Assembly (NCBI GenBank): GCA_964390565.1
Contig: CAYMII010000004.1
Coordinates: forward strand, 75,526-139,525
Length of the DNA: 64,000 nucleotides
Direction: 5' to 3'
Origin: UBA8529 sp964390565
Lineage (GTDB): Bacteria > Bacteroidota > Bacteroidia > Bacteroidales > Tenuifilaceae
Made by a program: the position numbers and the translations under genes. Positions 24,890-33,919 of this stretch are shown piece by piece. The notes below the pieces were generated by a model. It was not told the DNA's origin, did no database searches, and saw nothing but the letters and a program-made list of their open reading frames with translations. Numbering within the stretch: position 1 is the first letter of the stretch; each line of letters begins with the position of its first letter.

Positions 24890-24990
24890 GAAAATTGGTC
24901 AATTTGACAATGAGGCAAGTTGAAAAGTTGACAAGTTAATAAGCAGTAATAGTCTGATGTCTAGAGTCTAGCATCTGATGTCTGAAATAA
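24890..24990 (+). repeat. heptanucleotide and TTGA-type repeats between ftsL and ftsI
   Basis: Five 7-bp units of consensus RTCTRRN (first GTCTGAT, second GTCTAGA) fill 24952-24986. Just before them, 24905-24945 carries TTGA-rich repeats including AAGTTGACAAGTTAATAAG, the reverse of copies at 16,170 and 20,780. No gene or clear promoter was seen in this stretch. Confidence 0.65.
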
Positions 24991-24996
24991 AAAAGA

Positions 24997-27114
24997 ATGT
25001 CGATTAAGAAGGAGATATTAGTTCGGGTGGCGTTGGTGTACTTAATATTTGTACTCCTTGGCTTGGCTATTATCACCAAGATAATTTACATACAGGTGGT
25101 TGAGGGTGGAAAGTGGCGCGAGATGGCAAAAACCATTACTTACAAGGATATTACCATTGAGCCAAACCGTGGCGATATCTACTCACGCGATGGACGCGTG
25201 TTGGCCACATCGGTTCCCTACTTCGAAATTCGCATGGACCTTAAAGCCGCAGGCCTTACCAACGAGGTTTTCTTCGAGAAAGTTGATTCGCTTGCATTAT
25301 GCCTATCGAAGTTCTACGGCGATAAATCGGCTAAAGCTTATCGTTCCGAGTTGGTGAATGCACGCAAATCGGGTCGTAATCGAAGGTATTTCCCCATTGG
25401 CGATAGGGAGATCAACTACGTTGAGCTGCAAAAGGTGAAAAAATTCCCGCTATTCCGCATGGGATTGAATAAAGGTGGATTTATTCCTGTTCAGGTTAAC
25501 CGTAGGATATTGCCTCACCAAAACCTAGCACAGCGTACCATTGGCACTGTTAACGATGGTGGCGTTGCGGTTGGTATCGAGGGTGCTTATAACTATGCCC
25601 TTAAGGGTAAGGCGGGTATCAGCCTGCTACAGCGCGTTCCGGGTAACACTTGGATTGATGTGAATAGCCCCAATCAGGTCGACCCTGAGGATGGACTCGA
25701 TGTGGTTACAACCATCGATGTTGATTTACAAGATTTGGCAGAAAATGCGTTACATAAACAGCTCGAAAAACATGGTGCTGGCTGGGGAACAGTTATTTTA
25801 ATGGAGGTGAAAACTGGCGAGATTAAAGCCATTGCCAACCTTAAGCGCGATGAGGATGGCGTTTACTCCGAGGCTTATAACTACGCCATTGGCGAAAGCG
25901 CCGAGCCGGGCTCAACATTCAAAACAGCTGCGCTAATATGTCTTTTAGAAGATGGATATGTAAATCTTGAAGATGTTGTAAATACTGGGAAAGGGAAATT
26001 GCAAATTTTCAATCATACCCTTACCGACTCACACGAGGAGGGATATGGAAAGATAACAGTTCGTCAGGTTTTTGAAGTGTCATCAAACGTTGGTGTGGCT
26101 AAACTGATGCTACAAAACTATAGGGGTAAAGAGAAGGATTTTATCGATAGGCTTTACAAAATGAAGCTAAATCAGCCCGTAGGGCTTGAGATAGATGGTG
26201 AAGTTGCACCTTATATTAAGTATCCCGGTGATAAGTATTGGTCGGGACTTTCGCTACCTCAGATGAGCATTGGTTACGAGGTAAAGCTAACGCCACTTCA
26301 GATATTAACCTTTTACAATGCTATAGCCAACGATGGAACCATGGTAAAACCACATCTTATAAAGGCGTTGGTAAATCATGGCGAGACCATCCAAACTTTT
26401 GGAACCGAAGTGCTATGCTCATCAATCTGCTCAAGTTCAACACTTGAAAAGGTTCGCGATGTGCTCGAAGGCGTTGTAAGGGTTGGAACTGCAAAGAATT
26501 TAAGTAATAATCGATATAAGATTGCCGGAAAAACAGGAACTGCACAGGTTGCAAAGGGTAAGAAGGGTTACAAGAGCGGCGGTGTAAGCTACAGGGCTTC
26601 GTTTGCGGGCTACTTCCCAGCCGATGATCCAAAGTACTCGTGTATTGTGGTGGTTAACTCGCCATCAAAGAGCGTTTACTACGGCAACGTGGTGGCAGGG
26701 CCAATTTTTAAGGAGATATCCGATAAGGTTTATGCAACTAGCAAGGAGTGGTACAAAACTGTTGATGATGATGCTGAATTGACCGATATGCCTGCATCAA
26801 AGGGCGGTCATAAGCAGCAAATCGAGGAGGTTTTAGACGAGCTGGATATACCCATGAAGGATAAAACCAAAAAATCGAACTGGGTTTCGGTTATCCGTAC
26901 CGACGAGGATTTGGAGCTAAACGATAAGAATGTAATTAAAAACCTTGTTCCCGATGTTAAGGGGATGTGTCTGAAAGATGCAATTTTCCTACTTGAGAAC
27001 GCTGGTTTACGAGTAAATATTAAAGGTAAAGGGGTTGTAAAAAGTCAATCGATTGACCCAGGAAGTAAGGCTAATCGCGGACAGAGTATAACCATTGAAA
27101 TGGGCTTAAGCTAA
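24997..27114 (+). CDS. ftsI: penicillin-binding protein FtsI (class B, PASTA domain)
   Basis: Septal peptidoglycan transpeptidase, 705 residues, anchored in the inner membrane by one helix (about 7-29). The PBP dimerisation domain follows (VEPNRGDIYSRDGRV-like segment near 50-65), then the transpeptidase domain with active serine S306 in STFK, SSN at 362-364 and KTG at 512-514. A linker and one PASTA domain end the protein (VPDVKGMCLKDAIFLLENAG, about 640-705), as is usual in Bacteroidota. FtsI works with FtsW, encoded downstream. Its stop overlaps murE by one base. Confidence 0.95.
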   Translation: MSIKKEILVRVALVYLIFVLLGLAIITKIIYIQVVEGGKWREMAKTITYKDITIEPNRGDIYSRDGRVLATSVPYFEIRMDLKAAGLTNEVFFEKVDSLALCLSKFYGDKSAKAYRSELVNARKSGRNRRYFPIGDREINYVELQKVKKFPLFRMGLNKGGFIPVQVNRRILPHQNLAQRTIGTVNDGGVAVGIEGAYNYALKGKAGISLLQRVPGNTWIDVNSPNQVDPEDGLDVVTTIDVDLQDLAENALHKQLEKHGAGWGTVILMEVKTGEIKAIANLKRDEDGVYSEAYNYAIGESAEPGSTFKTAALICLLEDGYVNLEDVVNTGKGKLQIFNHTLTDSHEEGYGKITVRQVFEVSSNVGVAKLMLQNYRGKEKDFIDRLYKMKLNQPVGLEIDGEVAPYIKYPGDKYWSGLSLPQMSIGYEVKLTPLQILTFYNAIANDGTMVKPHLIKALVNHGETIQTFGTEVLCSSICSSSTLEKVRDVLEGVVRVGTAKNLSNNRYKIAGKTGTAQVAKGKKGYKSGGVSYRASFAGYFPADDPKYSCIVVVNSPSKSVYYGNVVAGPIFKEISDKVYATSKEWYKTVDDDAELTDMPASKGGHKQQIEEVLDELDIPMKDKTKKSNWVSVIRTDEDLELNDKNVIKNLVPDVKGMCLKDAIFLLENAGLRVNIKGKGVVKSQSIDPGSKANRGQSITIEMGLS

Positions 27115-28571
27115 TGAAGAAATTAGGACAAATACTATCGGACAACGATGCATTGGAGGTTAAGGGAACCCTCGATGTGGTGGTGAATGATATTACCTTC
27201 GACTCGCGTCAGGTAAAGCAGGGTTCGTGCTTTGTTGCCGTTAAGGGCACCCAAGCCGATGGTCATGGTTATATTGATAAAGCCGTTGAACTTGGTGCAA
27301 AATCAATAGTTTGTGAGGTGATGCCCGAGAAAGAGGCTAAAGGCGTAACCTACGTTAAGGTTAAAGATACCACTGAGATTCTAGGTTTAATGGCCACTTC
27401 GTTCTACGATAACCCATCGGAGAAGCTCAAATTGGTTGGAATTACTGGAACAAATGGAAAGACTACAACTGTAACGCTATTATATAGACTGTTCAATAAT
27501 CTTGGGTTTAAATCGGGATTGCTATCAACGGTTGTGAATTTCATCGGTAACGAGGAGGTTCCTGCTACGCATACCACTCCCGATGCCATTCAGCTCAATA
27601 AGCTGCTTGCGCAGATGGTTGAAGCAGGTTGTACCCATTGCTTTATGGAGGTTAGCTCGCACGCTATAGTTCAAAATCGTATTGCAGGGTTGAAGTTTGC
27701 TGGTGGGCTGTTCTCAAATATCACACACGATCATCTTGATTATCATAAGACATTCGAGGAGTACCTAAAGGCAAAGAAACGTTTCTTCGATGAGCTACCA
27801 TCCAATGCTTTTGCGCTTATCAATATTGATGATCGTAACGGAAGGGTGATGGTTCAGAATACGCAAGCCAAGGTGAATAGCTACTCCTTGCGGAGTATGG
27901 CCAACTTCAAGTGCAAGGTTATTGAGAACCATTTCGATGGCATGCTCCTAAATATCGATAATATCGAGGTTTGGACTCGCCTAGTTGGAGGTTTTAACGC
28001 TTACAACCTATTGGCTATCTACTCTGCAGCGCGTTTGCTTGGGGTTGAGAGAGATGTTGTGCTAACTGAGCTTAGCAGCATGTCGGCCGTTTCGGGTCGT
28101 TTTGAGCATATGAAATCGCCCAAGGGCATCAACGTGGTGGTTGACTACGCACACACCCCCGATGCTTTGCAGAATGTAATTGATACAATTAATGAGATAC
28201 GCGAGCCCAATAACAAGCTGATTTCGGTTGTTGGGGCTGGCGGTAACCGCGATAAAACCAAGCGTCCAGTAATGGCAAAGGTTGCCGTTGAGGGAAGCGG
28301 AATGGTTGTACTTACTTCGGATAACCCAAGGTTTGAGGAGCCAGAGGATATCCTGAATGATATGAAGGCTGGCGTTGAACCATCGATGGTTGGCAAAGTG
28401 CTTACCATAGTTGATAGGCGCGAGGCTATACGAACTGCTTACATGCTTGCAAACCCCGGCGATATTGTGCTAGTGGCTGGCAAAGGGCATGAGAACTACC
28501 AAGAGATTAAGGGTGTTAAGCACCATTTTGATGATAAAGAAGTGATTCAAGAAATCTTTAATACTTTATAA
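27114..28571 (+). CDS. murE: UDP-MurNAc-L-Ala-D-Glu:meso-diaminopimelate ligase MurE
   Basis: Cytoplasmic Mur ligase of 485 residues adding the third amino acid of the stem peptide (EC 6.3.2.13). The ATP loop GITGTNGKTTT is near residue 110, the central domain has HTTPDAIQLN and ITHDHLDYHK, and the C-terminal domain contains DNPRFEEP; DNPR is the known determinant for meso-diaminopimelate over lysine, so the peptidoglycan is DAP-type. It overlaps ftsI (TAATG) and is followed after one base by mraY. Confidence 0.96.
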   Translation: MKKLGQILSDNDALEVKGTLDVVVNDITFDSRQVKQGSCFVAVKGTQADGHGYIDKAVELGAKSIVCEVMPEKEAKGVTYVKVKDTTEILGLMATSFYDNPSEKLKLVGITGTNGKTTTVTLLYRLFNNLGFKSGLLSTVVNFIGNEEVPATHTTPDAIQLNKLLAQMVEAGCTHCFMEVSSHAIVQNRIAGLKFAGGLFSNITHDHLDYHKTFEEYLKAKKRFFDELPSNAFALINIDDRNGRVMVQNTQAKVNSYSLRSMANFKCKVIENHFDGMLLNIDNIEVWTRLVGGFNAYNLLAIYSAARLLGVERDVVLTELSSMSAVSGRFEHMKSPKGINVVVDYAHTPDALQNVIDTINEIREPNNKLISVVGAGGNRDKTKRPVMAKVAVEGSGMVVLTSDNPRFEEPEDILNDMKAGVEPSMVGKVLTIVDRREAIRTAYMLANPGDIVLVAGKGHENYQEIKGVKHHFDDKEVIQEIFNTL

Positions 28572-28572
28572 A

Positions 28573-29823
28573 ATGCTATACTTCTTATTCCAATACCTCG
28601 ACATGGTCGATTTTCCCGGTGCAGGGATGTTCCAGTACATCTCGTTCCGCTCGGCAATGGCATTCATTTTCTCGTTAGCGTTTTCGCTACTTGTAGGTAA
28701 AAGGATAATTAGGTATCTGCAAAAACAGCAGATTGGCGAAGAGATTCGCGATCTTGGTCTCGAAGGGCAGATGCAAAAGAAGGGCACGCCTACCATGGGT
28801 GGTATTATCATCTTAATATCAACAATCCTTCCTGTATTGCTAATTGCCGATCTTTTGAACATCTACATCGTTATAATGATTATTACTACCGTTTGGCTTG
28901 GTGCAGTTGGCTTTGCCGATGATTATATCAAAGTATTTAAGAAGAACAAGGAGGGACTTTCTGGTAGATTTAAGATTCTAGGACAGATTTCATTGGGTCT
29001 TTTTGTTGGTTTAGCCATGTACATGAGCCCTAGCATTGTTATTAGGGAGCGAGTTACAAATCCAAGCGCTGCAACATCAACAGAAGTTGTGGTTGAGAAA
29101 GAGAACGCATCAAAAAAGCAGGTAACACTTGGGCCAAAAGAGAAGACAACAAAAACAACGATACCATTCTTCAAAAATAACGAGTTCGATTATAGTTATC
29201 TCATTCCTTTCAAGGGGAAGATAGGCAGCGTGTTAACTTGGGTAGTTTTTGTTATTGCTGTAATTCTTATTGTTACAGCCGTTTCCAACGGAGCAAACCT
29301 CACCGATGGTATGGATGGTCTTGCCACGGGGGTCTCGGCAATTATTGCCACAACCCTCGGGATATTTGCTTACCTGGGTGGTAACGTTATCTACTCCGAG
29401 TACTTAAATATCATGTATATTCCAAGTACCGGTGAACTTGTAGTTTTCATGAGCGCATTTATCGGCGCAGCCGTTGGTTTCCTTTGGTATAACAGCTATC
29501 CCGCTCAGGTTTTCATGGGCGATACAGGCAGCTTAGCCATTGGGGGAATTATCGCTGTGTTCGCAATACTTATCCGCAAGGAGCTTTTAATACCAATCCT
29601 TTGCGGCATTTTCTTCGTCGAGAACCTTTCAGTGGTTATGCAAGTGAGCTACTTCAAGCATACCAAGAAGAAGTTTGGCGAAGGTCGACGAATTTTCTTG
29701 ATGGCACCATTGCATCATCATTACCAAAAAAAGGGGTATCCCGAGCCAAAAATCGTTACACGATTCTGGATTGTGGCAATCCTACTTGCAGTAATAACAG
29801 TAGTTACATTAAAAATTCGCTAA
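28573..29823 (+). CDS. mraY: phospho-MurNAc-pentapeptide transferase MraY
   Basis: Integral membrane enzyme of 416 residues making lipid I from UDP-MurNAc-pentapeptide and undecaprenyl phosphate (EC 2.7.8.13). About ten membrane helices; active-site loops FADDYIKVFKKN, NLTDGMDGLATG, GDTGSLAIGG and MAPLHHHYQKKG are intact. Compared with about 360 residues in E. coli, it has an insertion of roughly 55 residues, Lys/Thr-rich, at about 150-205 between membrane segments, a feature I associate with Bacteroidota MraY. It lies one base after murE and 17 bp before murD. Confidence 0.96.
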   Translation: MLYFLFQYLDMVDFPGAGMFQYISFRSAMAFIFSLAFSLLVGKRIIRYLQKQQIGEEIRDLGLEGQMQKKGTPTMGGIIILISTILPVLLIADLLNIYIVIMIITTVWLGAVGFADDYIKVFKKNKEGLSGRFKILGQISLGLFVGLAMYMSPSIVIRERVTNPSAATSTEVVVEKENASKKQVTLGPKEKTTKTTIPFFKNNEFDYSYLIPFKGKIGSVLTWVVFVIAVILIVTAVSNGANLTDGMDGLATGVSAIIATTLGIFAYLGGNVIYSEYLNIMYIPSTGELVVFMSAFIGAAVGFLWYNSYPAQVFMGDTGSLAIGGIIAVFAILIRKELLIPILCGIFFVENLSVVMQVSYFKHTKKKFGEGRRIFLMAPLHHHYQKKGYPEPKIVTRFWIVAILLAVITVVTLKIR

Positions 29824-29840
29824 TCTAATCAAACCAAAAC

Positions 29841-31175
29841 ATGAAAAGAATTGTAATTCTTGGTGGTGGTGAAAGCGGAGCAGGTGCAGCCGTACTCGCT
29901 CAAAAGAAGGGATTTGAGGTGTATCTATCGGACTTTGGAGCCATTAAACCTCAGTACAAGGAGTTGCTTAATAAGTATCAGATTCCTTGGGAGGAGAATA
30001 AGCATACCGAGGAGCTAATCCTTAATGCTGATGAGGTAATTAAAAGCCCCGGCATACCCGATAAAGCCCCAATGATCCTTAAGATTAGAGAGGCTGGGAT
30101 TCCTATAATCTCAGAGATTGAGTTTGGTGGACGTTATACCAAGGCGAAAAAGGTTTGTATCACTGGCAGCAATGGCAAAACAACTACAACGTCGCTTATC
30201 TTCCACATGATGCAGAAGGCTGGTTTGAATGTTGGTTTGGCAGGGAATATCGGTGAAAGCTTTGCTTTGCAGGTTGCTGAGAATGAGTTCGATTACTACG
30301 TAATTGAGCTTAGCAGCTTCCAACTCGATAATATGTATGAATTTAAGGCTGATATAGCCATTCTTTTGAATATTACACCCGATCATCTCGATAGGTACGA
30401 TTATAAGATGCAGAACTACGTTGAGTCGAAGTTTAGAATCACTCGTAACCTTGCCGATGATGATTGTTTCATCTTCTGCTCCGATGATGATGTTACCGTT
30501 GAGCAGTTAAAACGAATTGTGCTTAGGGCACAACAGCTGCCATTCTCGCAGCAAACAAAGATTAGCCAAGCGGCTTGGGTTGAGAACGATAATATCTATG
30601 TAAACTACGATAATAGCGATTTTGTGATGTCGATTCAGGAGCTATCATTGAAGGGTAAGCACAATGTTTACAACTCAATGGCCGCAGGACTTGCTGGTCA
30701 TGTGCTTAAAATCCGCAAGGATATTATTCGCGAGAGTTTGTCCGATTTTCAAGGAGTTGAGCATCGTCTTGAATCTGTAATTAAGGTTCGTGGGGTGCAG
30801 TATATAAACGATTCAAAGGCTACCAATATCAACTCAACTTGGTATGCTCTGGAGAGCATGGAAACGCCTGTTGTTTGGATTGTTGGTGGTGTTGATAAAG
30901 GGAACGATTACTCATCGCTGATGGATTTGGTAAAGGCAAAAGTAAAGGCTATTGTTTGTTTGGGAATCGACAACTCGAAGATTCATGCTGCCTTTGGCGA
31001 TGTTGTTCCTGTAATTGTTGATACGCACTCGGCTACAGAGTGTGTTCAGCAATGTTATAAGTTGGCTGCTCCCGGCGATACAGTATTGCTTTCGCCTGCT
31101 TGCGCAAGTTTCGACCTGTTCGAGAATTACGAGGATAGAGGCAGGAAGTTTAAAGCAGCTGTTAGAGAACTTTAG
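29841..31175 (+). CDS. murD: UDP-MurNAc-L-alanine:D-glutamate ligase MurD
   Basis: Cytoplasmic Mur ligase of 444 residues adding D-glutamate to UDP-MurNAc-L-Ala (EC 6.3.2.9). N-terminal nucleotide-binding fold (ILGGGESGAGAAVLAQ), ATP loop ITGSNGKTTTTSL near 108-120, central ITPDHLDRYD, then VEHRLESV and NDSKATN in the C-terminal half, with LSPACASFDLFENYEDRG near the end. All motifs are normal. Its stop codon directly abuts the left inverted repeat of the GxxExxY cassette. Confidence 0.96.
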   Translation: MKRIVILGGGESGAGAAVLAQKKGFEVYLSDFGAIKPQYKELLNKYQIPWEENKHTEELILNADEVIKSPGIPDKAPMILKIREAGIPIISEIEFGGRYTKAKKVCITGSNGKTTTTSLIFHMMQKAGLNVGLAGNIGESFALQVAENEFDYYVIELSSFQLDNMYEFKADIAILLNITPDHLDRYDYKMQNYVESKFRITRNLADDDCFIFCSDDDVTVEQLKRIVLRAQQLPFSQQTKISQAAWVENDNIYVNYDNSDFVMSIQELSLKGKHNVYNSMAAGLAGHVLKIRKDIIRESLSDFQGVEHRLESVIKVRGVQYINDSKATNINSTWYALESMETPVVWIVGGVDKGNDYSSLMDLVKAKVKAIVCLGIDNSKIHAAFGDVVPVIVDTHSATECVQQCYKLAAPGDTVLLSPACASFDLFENYEDRGRKFKAAVREL

Positions 31176-31220
31176 TTACACAGAGTTACACTGAGAAGAC
31201 ACAGAGAGACACTGAGAAAA
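31176..31220 (+). repeat. left inverted CACAGAG repeat of the GxxExxY cassette
   Basis: Four CAC(A/T)GAG heptamers spaced 10-12 bp (from about 31179 to 31214) run from the murD stop to the ATG of the GxxExxY gene. The opposite-orientation partner is at 31593-31636; related single copies flank glutaminase. Confidence 0.8.
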
Positions 31221-31592
31221 ATGGAAATAAACCAGATAACCGAGAAGATAATTGGATGTGCAATCGAGGTACATAAGAACCTTGGTCCGGGACTTCTTGA
31301 GTCATCTTATGAAGAATGTTTAGTGTTTGAACTTAATAAAGCAAGTTTAAAAGTTGAGAGGCAAAGACCAGTGCCAGTAGTTTATAAAGAGATCAAGCTA
31401 GATTGTGGTTACAGACTTGATATACTTGTGGAAAATACTGTAGTTGTTGAACTTAAGGTTGTAGATGCAATTAACCCAGTACACGAGGCTCAGATATTGA
31501 CTTATATGAAATTTGCTAATAAAAATATTGGATTGCTGATAAATTTCAATGTAGCAGTTCTAAAAAATGGAATAAAACGATTTGTTTTTTAA
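31221..31592 (+). CDS. GxxExxY family protein with PD-(D/E)xK nuclease-like fold
   Basis: Protein of 123 residues. The family signature is G24-L-L-E27-S-S-Y30 in the GPGLLESSYEE stretch. A PD-(D/E)xK-type core follows: D67 in YRLDILV, E77-L-K79 in VVELKVV, and a downstream Q91/Y95 helix, so a metal-dependent nuclease site is plausible. The family (PDDEXK_3) has no established function. It interrupts the dcw cluster between murD and ftsW, where no such gene is expected, and is bounded on both sides by inverted CACAGAG repeats that touch its start and stop codons. Codon use is more AT-rich than that of its neighbours. It is probably a mobile or selfish cassette (inference). Confidence 0.9.
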   Translation: MEINQITEKIIGCAIEVHKNLGPGLLESSYEECLVFELNKASLKVERQRPVPVVYKEIKLDCGYRLDILVENTVVVELKVVDAINPVHEAQILTYMKFANKNIGLLINFNVAVLKNGIKRFVF

Positions 31593-31636
31593 CCTCTGTG
31601 TTTCTCTGTGACTCCTCTGTGGAACTCAGTGAAACC
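31593..31636 (-). repeat. right inverted CACAGAG repeat of the GxxExxY cassette
   Basis: It reads CTCTGTG-type heptamers on the plus strand, so the CACAGAG units are on the minus strand, mirror image of 31176-31220. It begins at the GxxExxY stop codon and ends 18 bp before ftsW. Confidence 0.8.
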
Positions 31637-31653
31637 AGAATTAAGAGAATATA

Positions 31654-32820
31654 ATGGAAGCGTTGTTCGGTAAATATTTTAAGGGTGATAAGATAATATG
31701 GCTGATAGTTATTTTCCTATCAATCATATCGCTGTTGGCTATTTACAGTTCAACCGGGTCGTTGGCATATAGGTATCAGGAAGGAAACACAGCATACTAC
31801 TTTTTAAAGCAGTTCGTATTTATTGGCATTGGCTTGGGTTTGGTATTCATTGTTCACATGATAAATTGGAAGGTTTACGCACCATTATCGAAAGGACTTT
31901 TGCTTATTTCAATTCCATTATTGCTTGTAACGCTGGTCTTTGGTGCAAGTCTAAACTCTGCTGCAAGGTGGTTAGCTATTCCGGGTTTAGGTGTTACAAT
32001 CCAAACATCCGACGTAGCCAAGATGGCACTTGTGATGTATGTTGCAAATATCCTATCGCAGCGTCAGAATGAGATTAAAGATTTGCAAAAGGCATTTTTA
32101 CCAATTGTAATCCCAATTGCATTTATTTGCTTACTAATCCTGCCTGCCAACTTCTCAACAGCATTTATGCTAGGTTTGACTTGCTGGTTGTTGATGCTAA
32201 TAGGCAGAATTAGCCTCAAGCATCTATTTGGATTTACAGGATTGGCCATTGTTCTACTTGGGGTATTCATCTTTATTGCTCTGCAATTTAAAACGGTTAA
32301 CCGTATACAAACGTGGAAGCATCGTATTGAGAATTTTGGAAATGATGATGGGGATGGGAATTTTCAGGTTAACCAATCTAAAATAGCCATTGCAACTGGC
32401 GGAATCATAGGCAAAGGGCCAGGCAATAGCACGCAGCGAAACTTTTTGCCACACCCTTATTCCGATTTCATCTTTGCAATTATTGTTGAAGAGTACGGAT
32501 TAATAGGAGGTACAGTTGTACTGCTGATGTATTTGATAATACTGTTTCGAGCCGGGGTGATAGTCAAGAAGGCAAATCGAACGTTCCCGGCCTTTCTGGC
32601 CATTGGGCTTGCGCTTCTTCTGGTGCTGCAAGCGATGGTGAATATGTGCGTGGCTGTAAACCTTATTCCGGTTACAGGGCAGCCATTGCCACTTGTTAGT
32701 ATGGGCGGAACATCGCTATTCTTTACAAGTGCAGCCTTTGGAATAATTTTAAGTATAAGTCGAACTCAAGGTAAAACCGAATTATTCGATGGAGAAGAAG
32801 TCGATAAAAATAATAGTTAG
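31654..32820 (+). CDS. ftsW: septal peptidoglycan glycosyltransferase FtsW (SEDS)
   Basis: Polytopic SEDS protein of 388 residues with about ten membrane helices, polymerising glycan strands from lipid II together with FtsI. Family landmarks are LLAIYSSTGSLAYR, NSAARWLAIPGLGVTIQTSDVAKMALV, and, near the C-terminus, VNLIPVTGQPLPLVSMGGTS. It overlaps murG by 32 bp, so the two are coupled; the GxxExxY cassette separates it from murD, so some transcription may have to read through that insert. Confidence 0.95.
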   Translation: MEALFGKYFKGDKIIWLIVIFLSIISLLAIYSSTGSLAYRYQEGNTAYYFLKQFVFIGIGLGLVFIVHMINWKVYAPLSKGLLLISIPLLLVTLVFGASLNSAARWLAIPGLGVTIQTSDVAKMALVMYVANILSQRQNEIKDLQKAFLPIVIPIAFICLLILPANFSTAFMLGLTCWLLMLIGRISLKHLFGFTGLAIVLLGVFIFIALQFKTVNRIQTWKHRIENFGNDDGDGNFQVNQSKIAIATGGIIGKGPGNSTQRNFLPHPYSDFIFAIIVEEYGLIGGTVVLLMYLIILFRAGVIVKKANRTFPAFLAIGLALLLVLQAMVNMCVAVNLIPVTGQPLPLVSMGGTSLFFTSAAFGIILSISRTQGKTELFDGEEVDKNNS

Positions 32821-33919
32821 TGGGGGTGGCACGGGAGGGCATATCTTCCCTGCAATATCCATTGCCAATGCATTGAAGGAACTACAACCCGATGTGGATA
32901 TCCTATTTGTTGGTGCCGAAGGTAAGATGGAGATGGAGAAAGTGCCAAACGCAGGATACAAGATTGTTGGTTTACCTGTGGCTGGCTTTCAGCGAAAGCT
33001 ATCGCTCAAAACAGTTACCTTCTTCTGGAAACTTTTTAAAAGTATGATGAAGGCTCGCAGCGTTATTCGCGAGTTCAAGCCTAATGCTGTTGTCGGAGTT
33101 GGCGGCTACGCCAGTGGTCCAATTCTTAAAACAGCGCAGAAAAAGGGTATTCCAACTCTAATTCAGGAGCAGAACTCATACGCAGGGGTTACCAACAGGC
33201 TACTTGCTAAAAAGGCTAAAGCCATTTGTGTAGCATACGAAGGGATGGATAAGTATTTCCCTGCCGATAAGATTATGATGACAGGCAATCCAGTTCGTCA
33301 AGACTTGGTGAATTTGGATAGCAAAAAGGATGAAGCACGTAAGTATTTCAATATTGCCGAAGGGCAAAAGGTTGTTCTGGTTTTAGGTGGAAGTCTTGGC
33401 GCAAGAACATTAAATAAGAGCCTTTTGGGCTATATGAAGGAGATTGGAGAGCAGAAGGATATCACCCTTGTTTGGCAAACCGGGAAACTTTATAACGAGG
33501 AGATTAAGAAGGAACTTGAGGGCTTTGATGCTAGTAATGTAAGGCTTTACGACTTTATCACCCGAATGGATTTGGCCTTTTCTATTGCCGATTTAATTGT
33601 ATCACGCGCAGGGGCAGGAACCATTTCGGAGCTTTGCTTGGTTGGCAAGCCAACCATTTTGATTCCTTCACCAAATGTGTCGGAAGATCATCAAACTAAA
33701 AATGCGCGAGCATTGGTTAAAAAGGATGCAGCATTAATGGTTGAAGATAAAAATGCACCAAAGGAGTTGGTAGTCGTTGCTTTTGAGTTGCTTAATAATG
33801 CCGAGAAGTGTGCTGAACTTTCGAGGAATATTTTGGGGTTAGCATTACCAAATGCGGCTAGAGTGATTGCCGAGAAGGTTTTAAAACTAGCTGAAGGTGC
33901 CGCCCCGAAGGGGCTTTAA
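32789..33919 (+). CDS. murG: UDP-GlcNAc:lipid I GlcNAc transferase MurG
   Basis: Peripheral membrane GT28 glycosyltransferase of 376 residues converting lipid I to lipid II (EC 2.4.1.227). The glycine loop SGGGTGGHIFPA is at about 10-21; VGVGGYASGP and the C-terminal VSRAGAGTISELC with PNVSEDHQTKNA bind the donor nucleotide. It starts inside ftsW (32-bp overlap). The last residues, GAAPKGL, are written by the palindrome GCCCCGAAGGGGC (33902-33914), an extension probably created by a repeat at the stop. Confidence 0.95.
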   Translation: MEKKSIKIIVSGGGTGGHIFPAISIANALKELQPDVDILFVGAEGKMEMEKVPNAGYKIVGLPVAGFQRKLSLKTVTFFWKLFKSMMKARSVIREFKPNAVVGVGGYASGPILKTAQKKGIPTLIQEQNSYAGVTNRLLAKKAKAICVAYEGMDKYFPADKIMMTGNPVRQDLVNLDSKKDEARKYFNIAEGQKVVLVLGGSLGARTLNKSLLGYMKEIGEQKDITLVWQTGKLYNEEIKKELEGFDASNVRLYDFITRMDLAFSIADLIVSRAGAGTISELCLVGKPTILIPSPNVSEDHQTKNARALVKKDAALMVEDKNAPKELVVVAFELLNNAEKCAELSRNILGLALPNAARVIAEKVLKLAEGAAPKGL

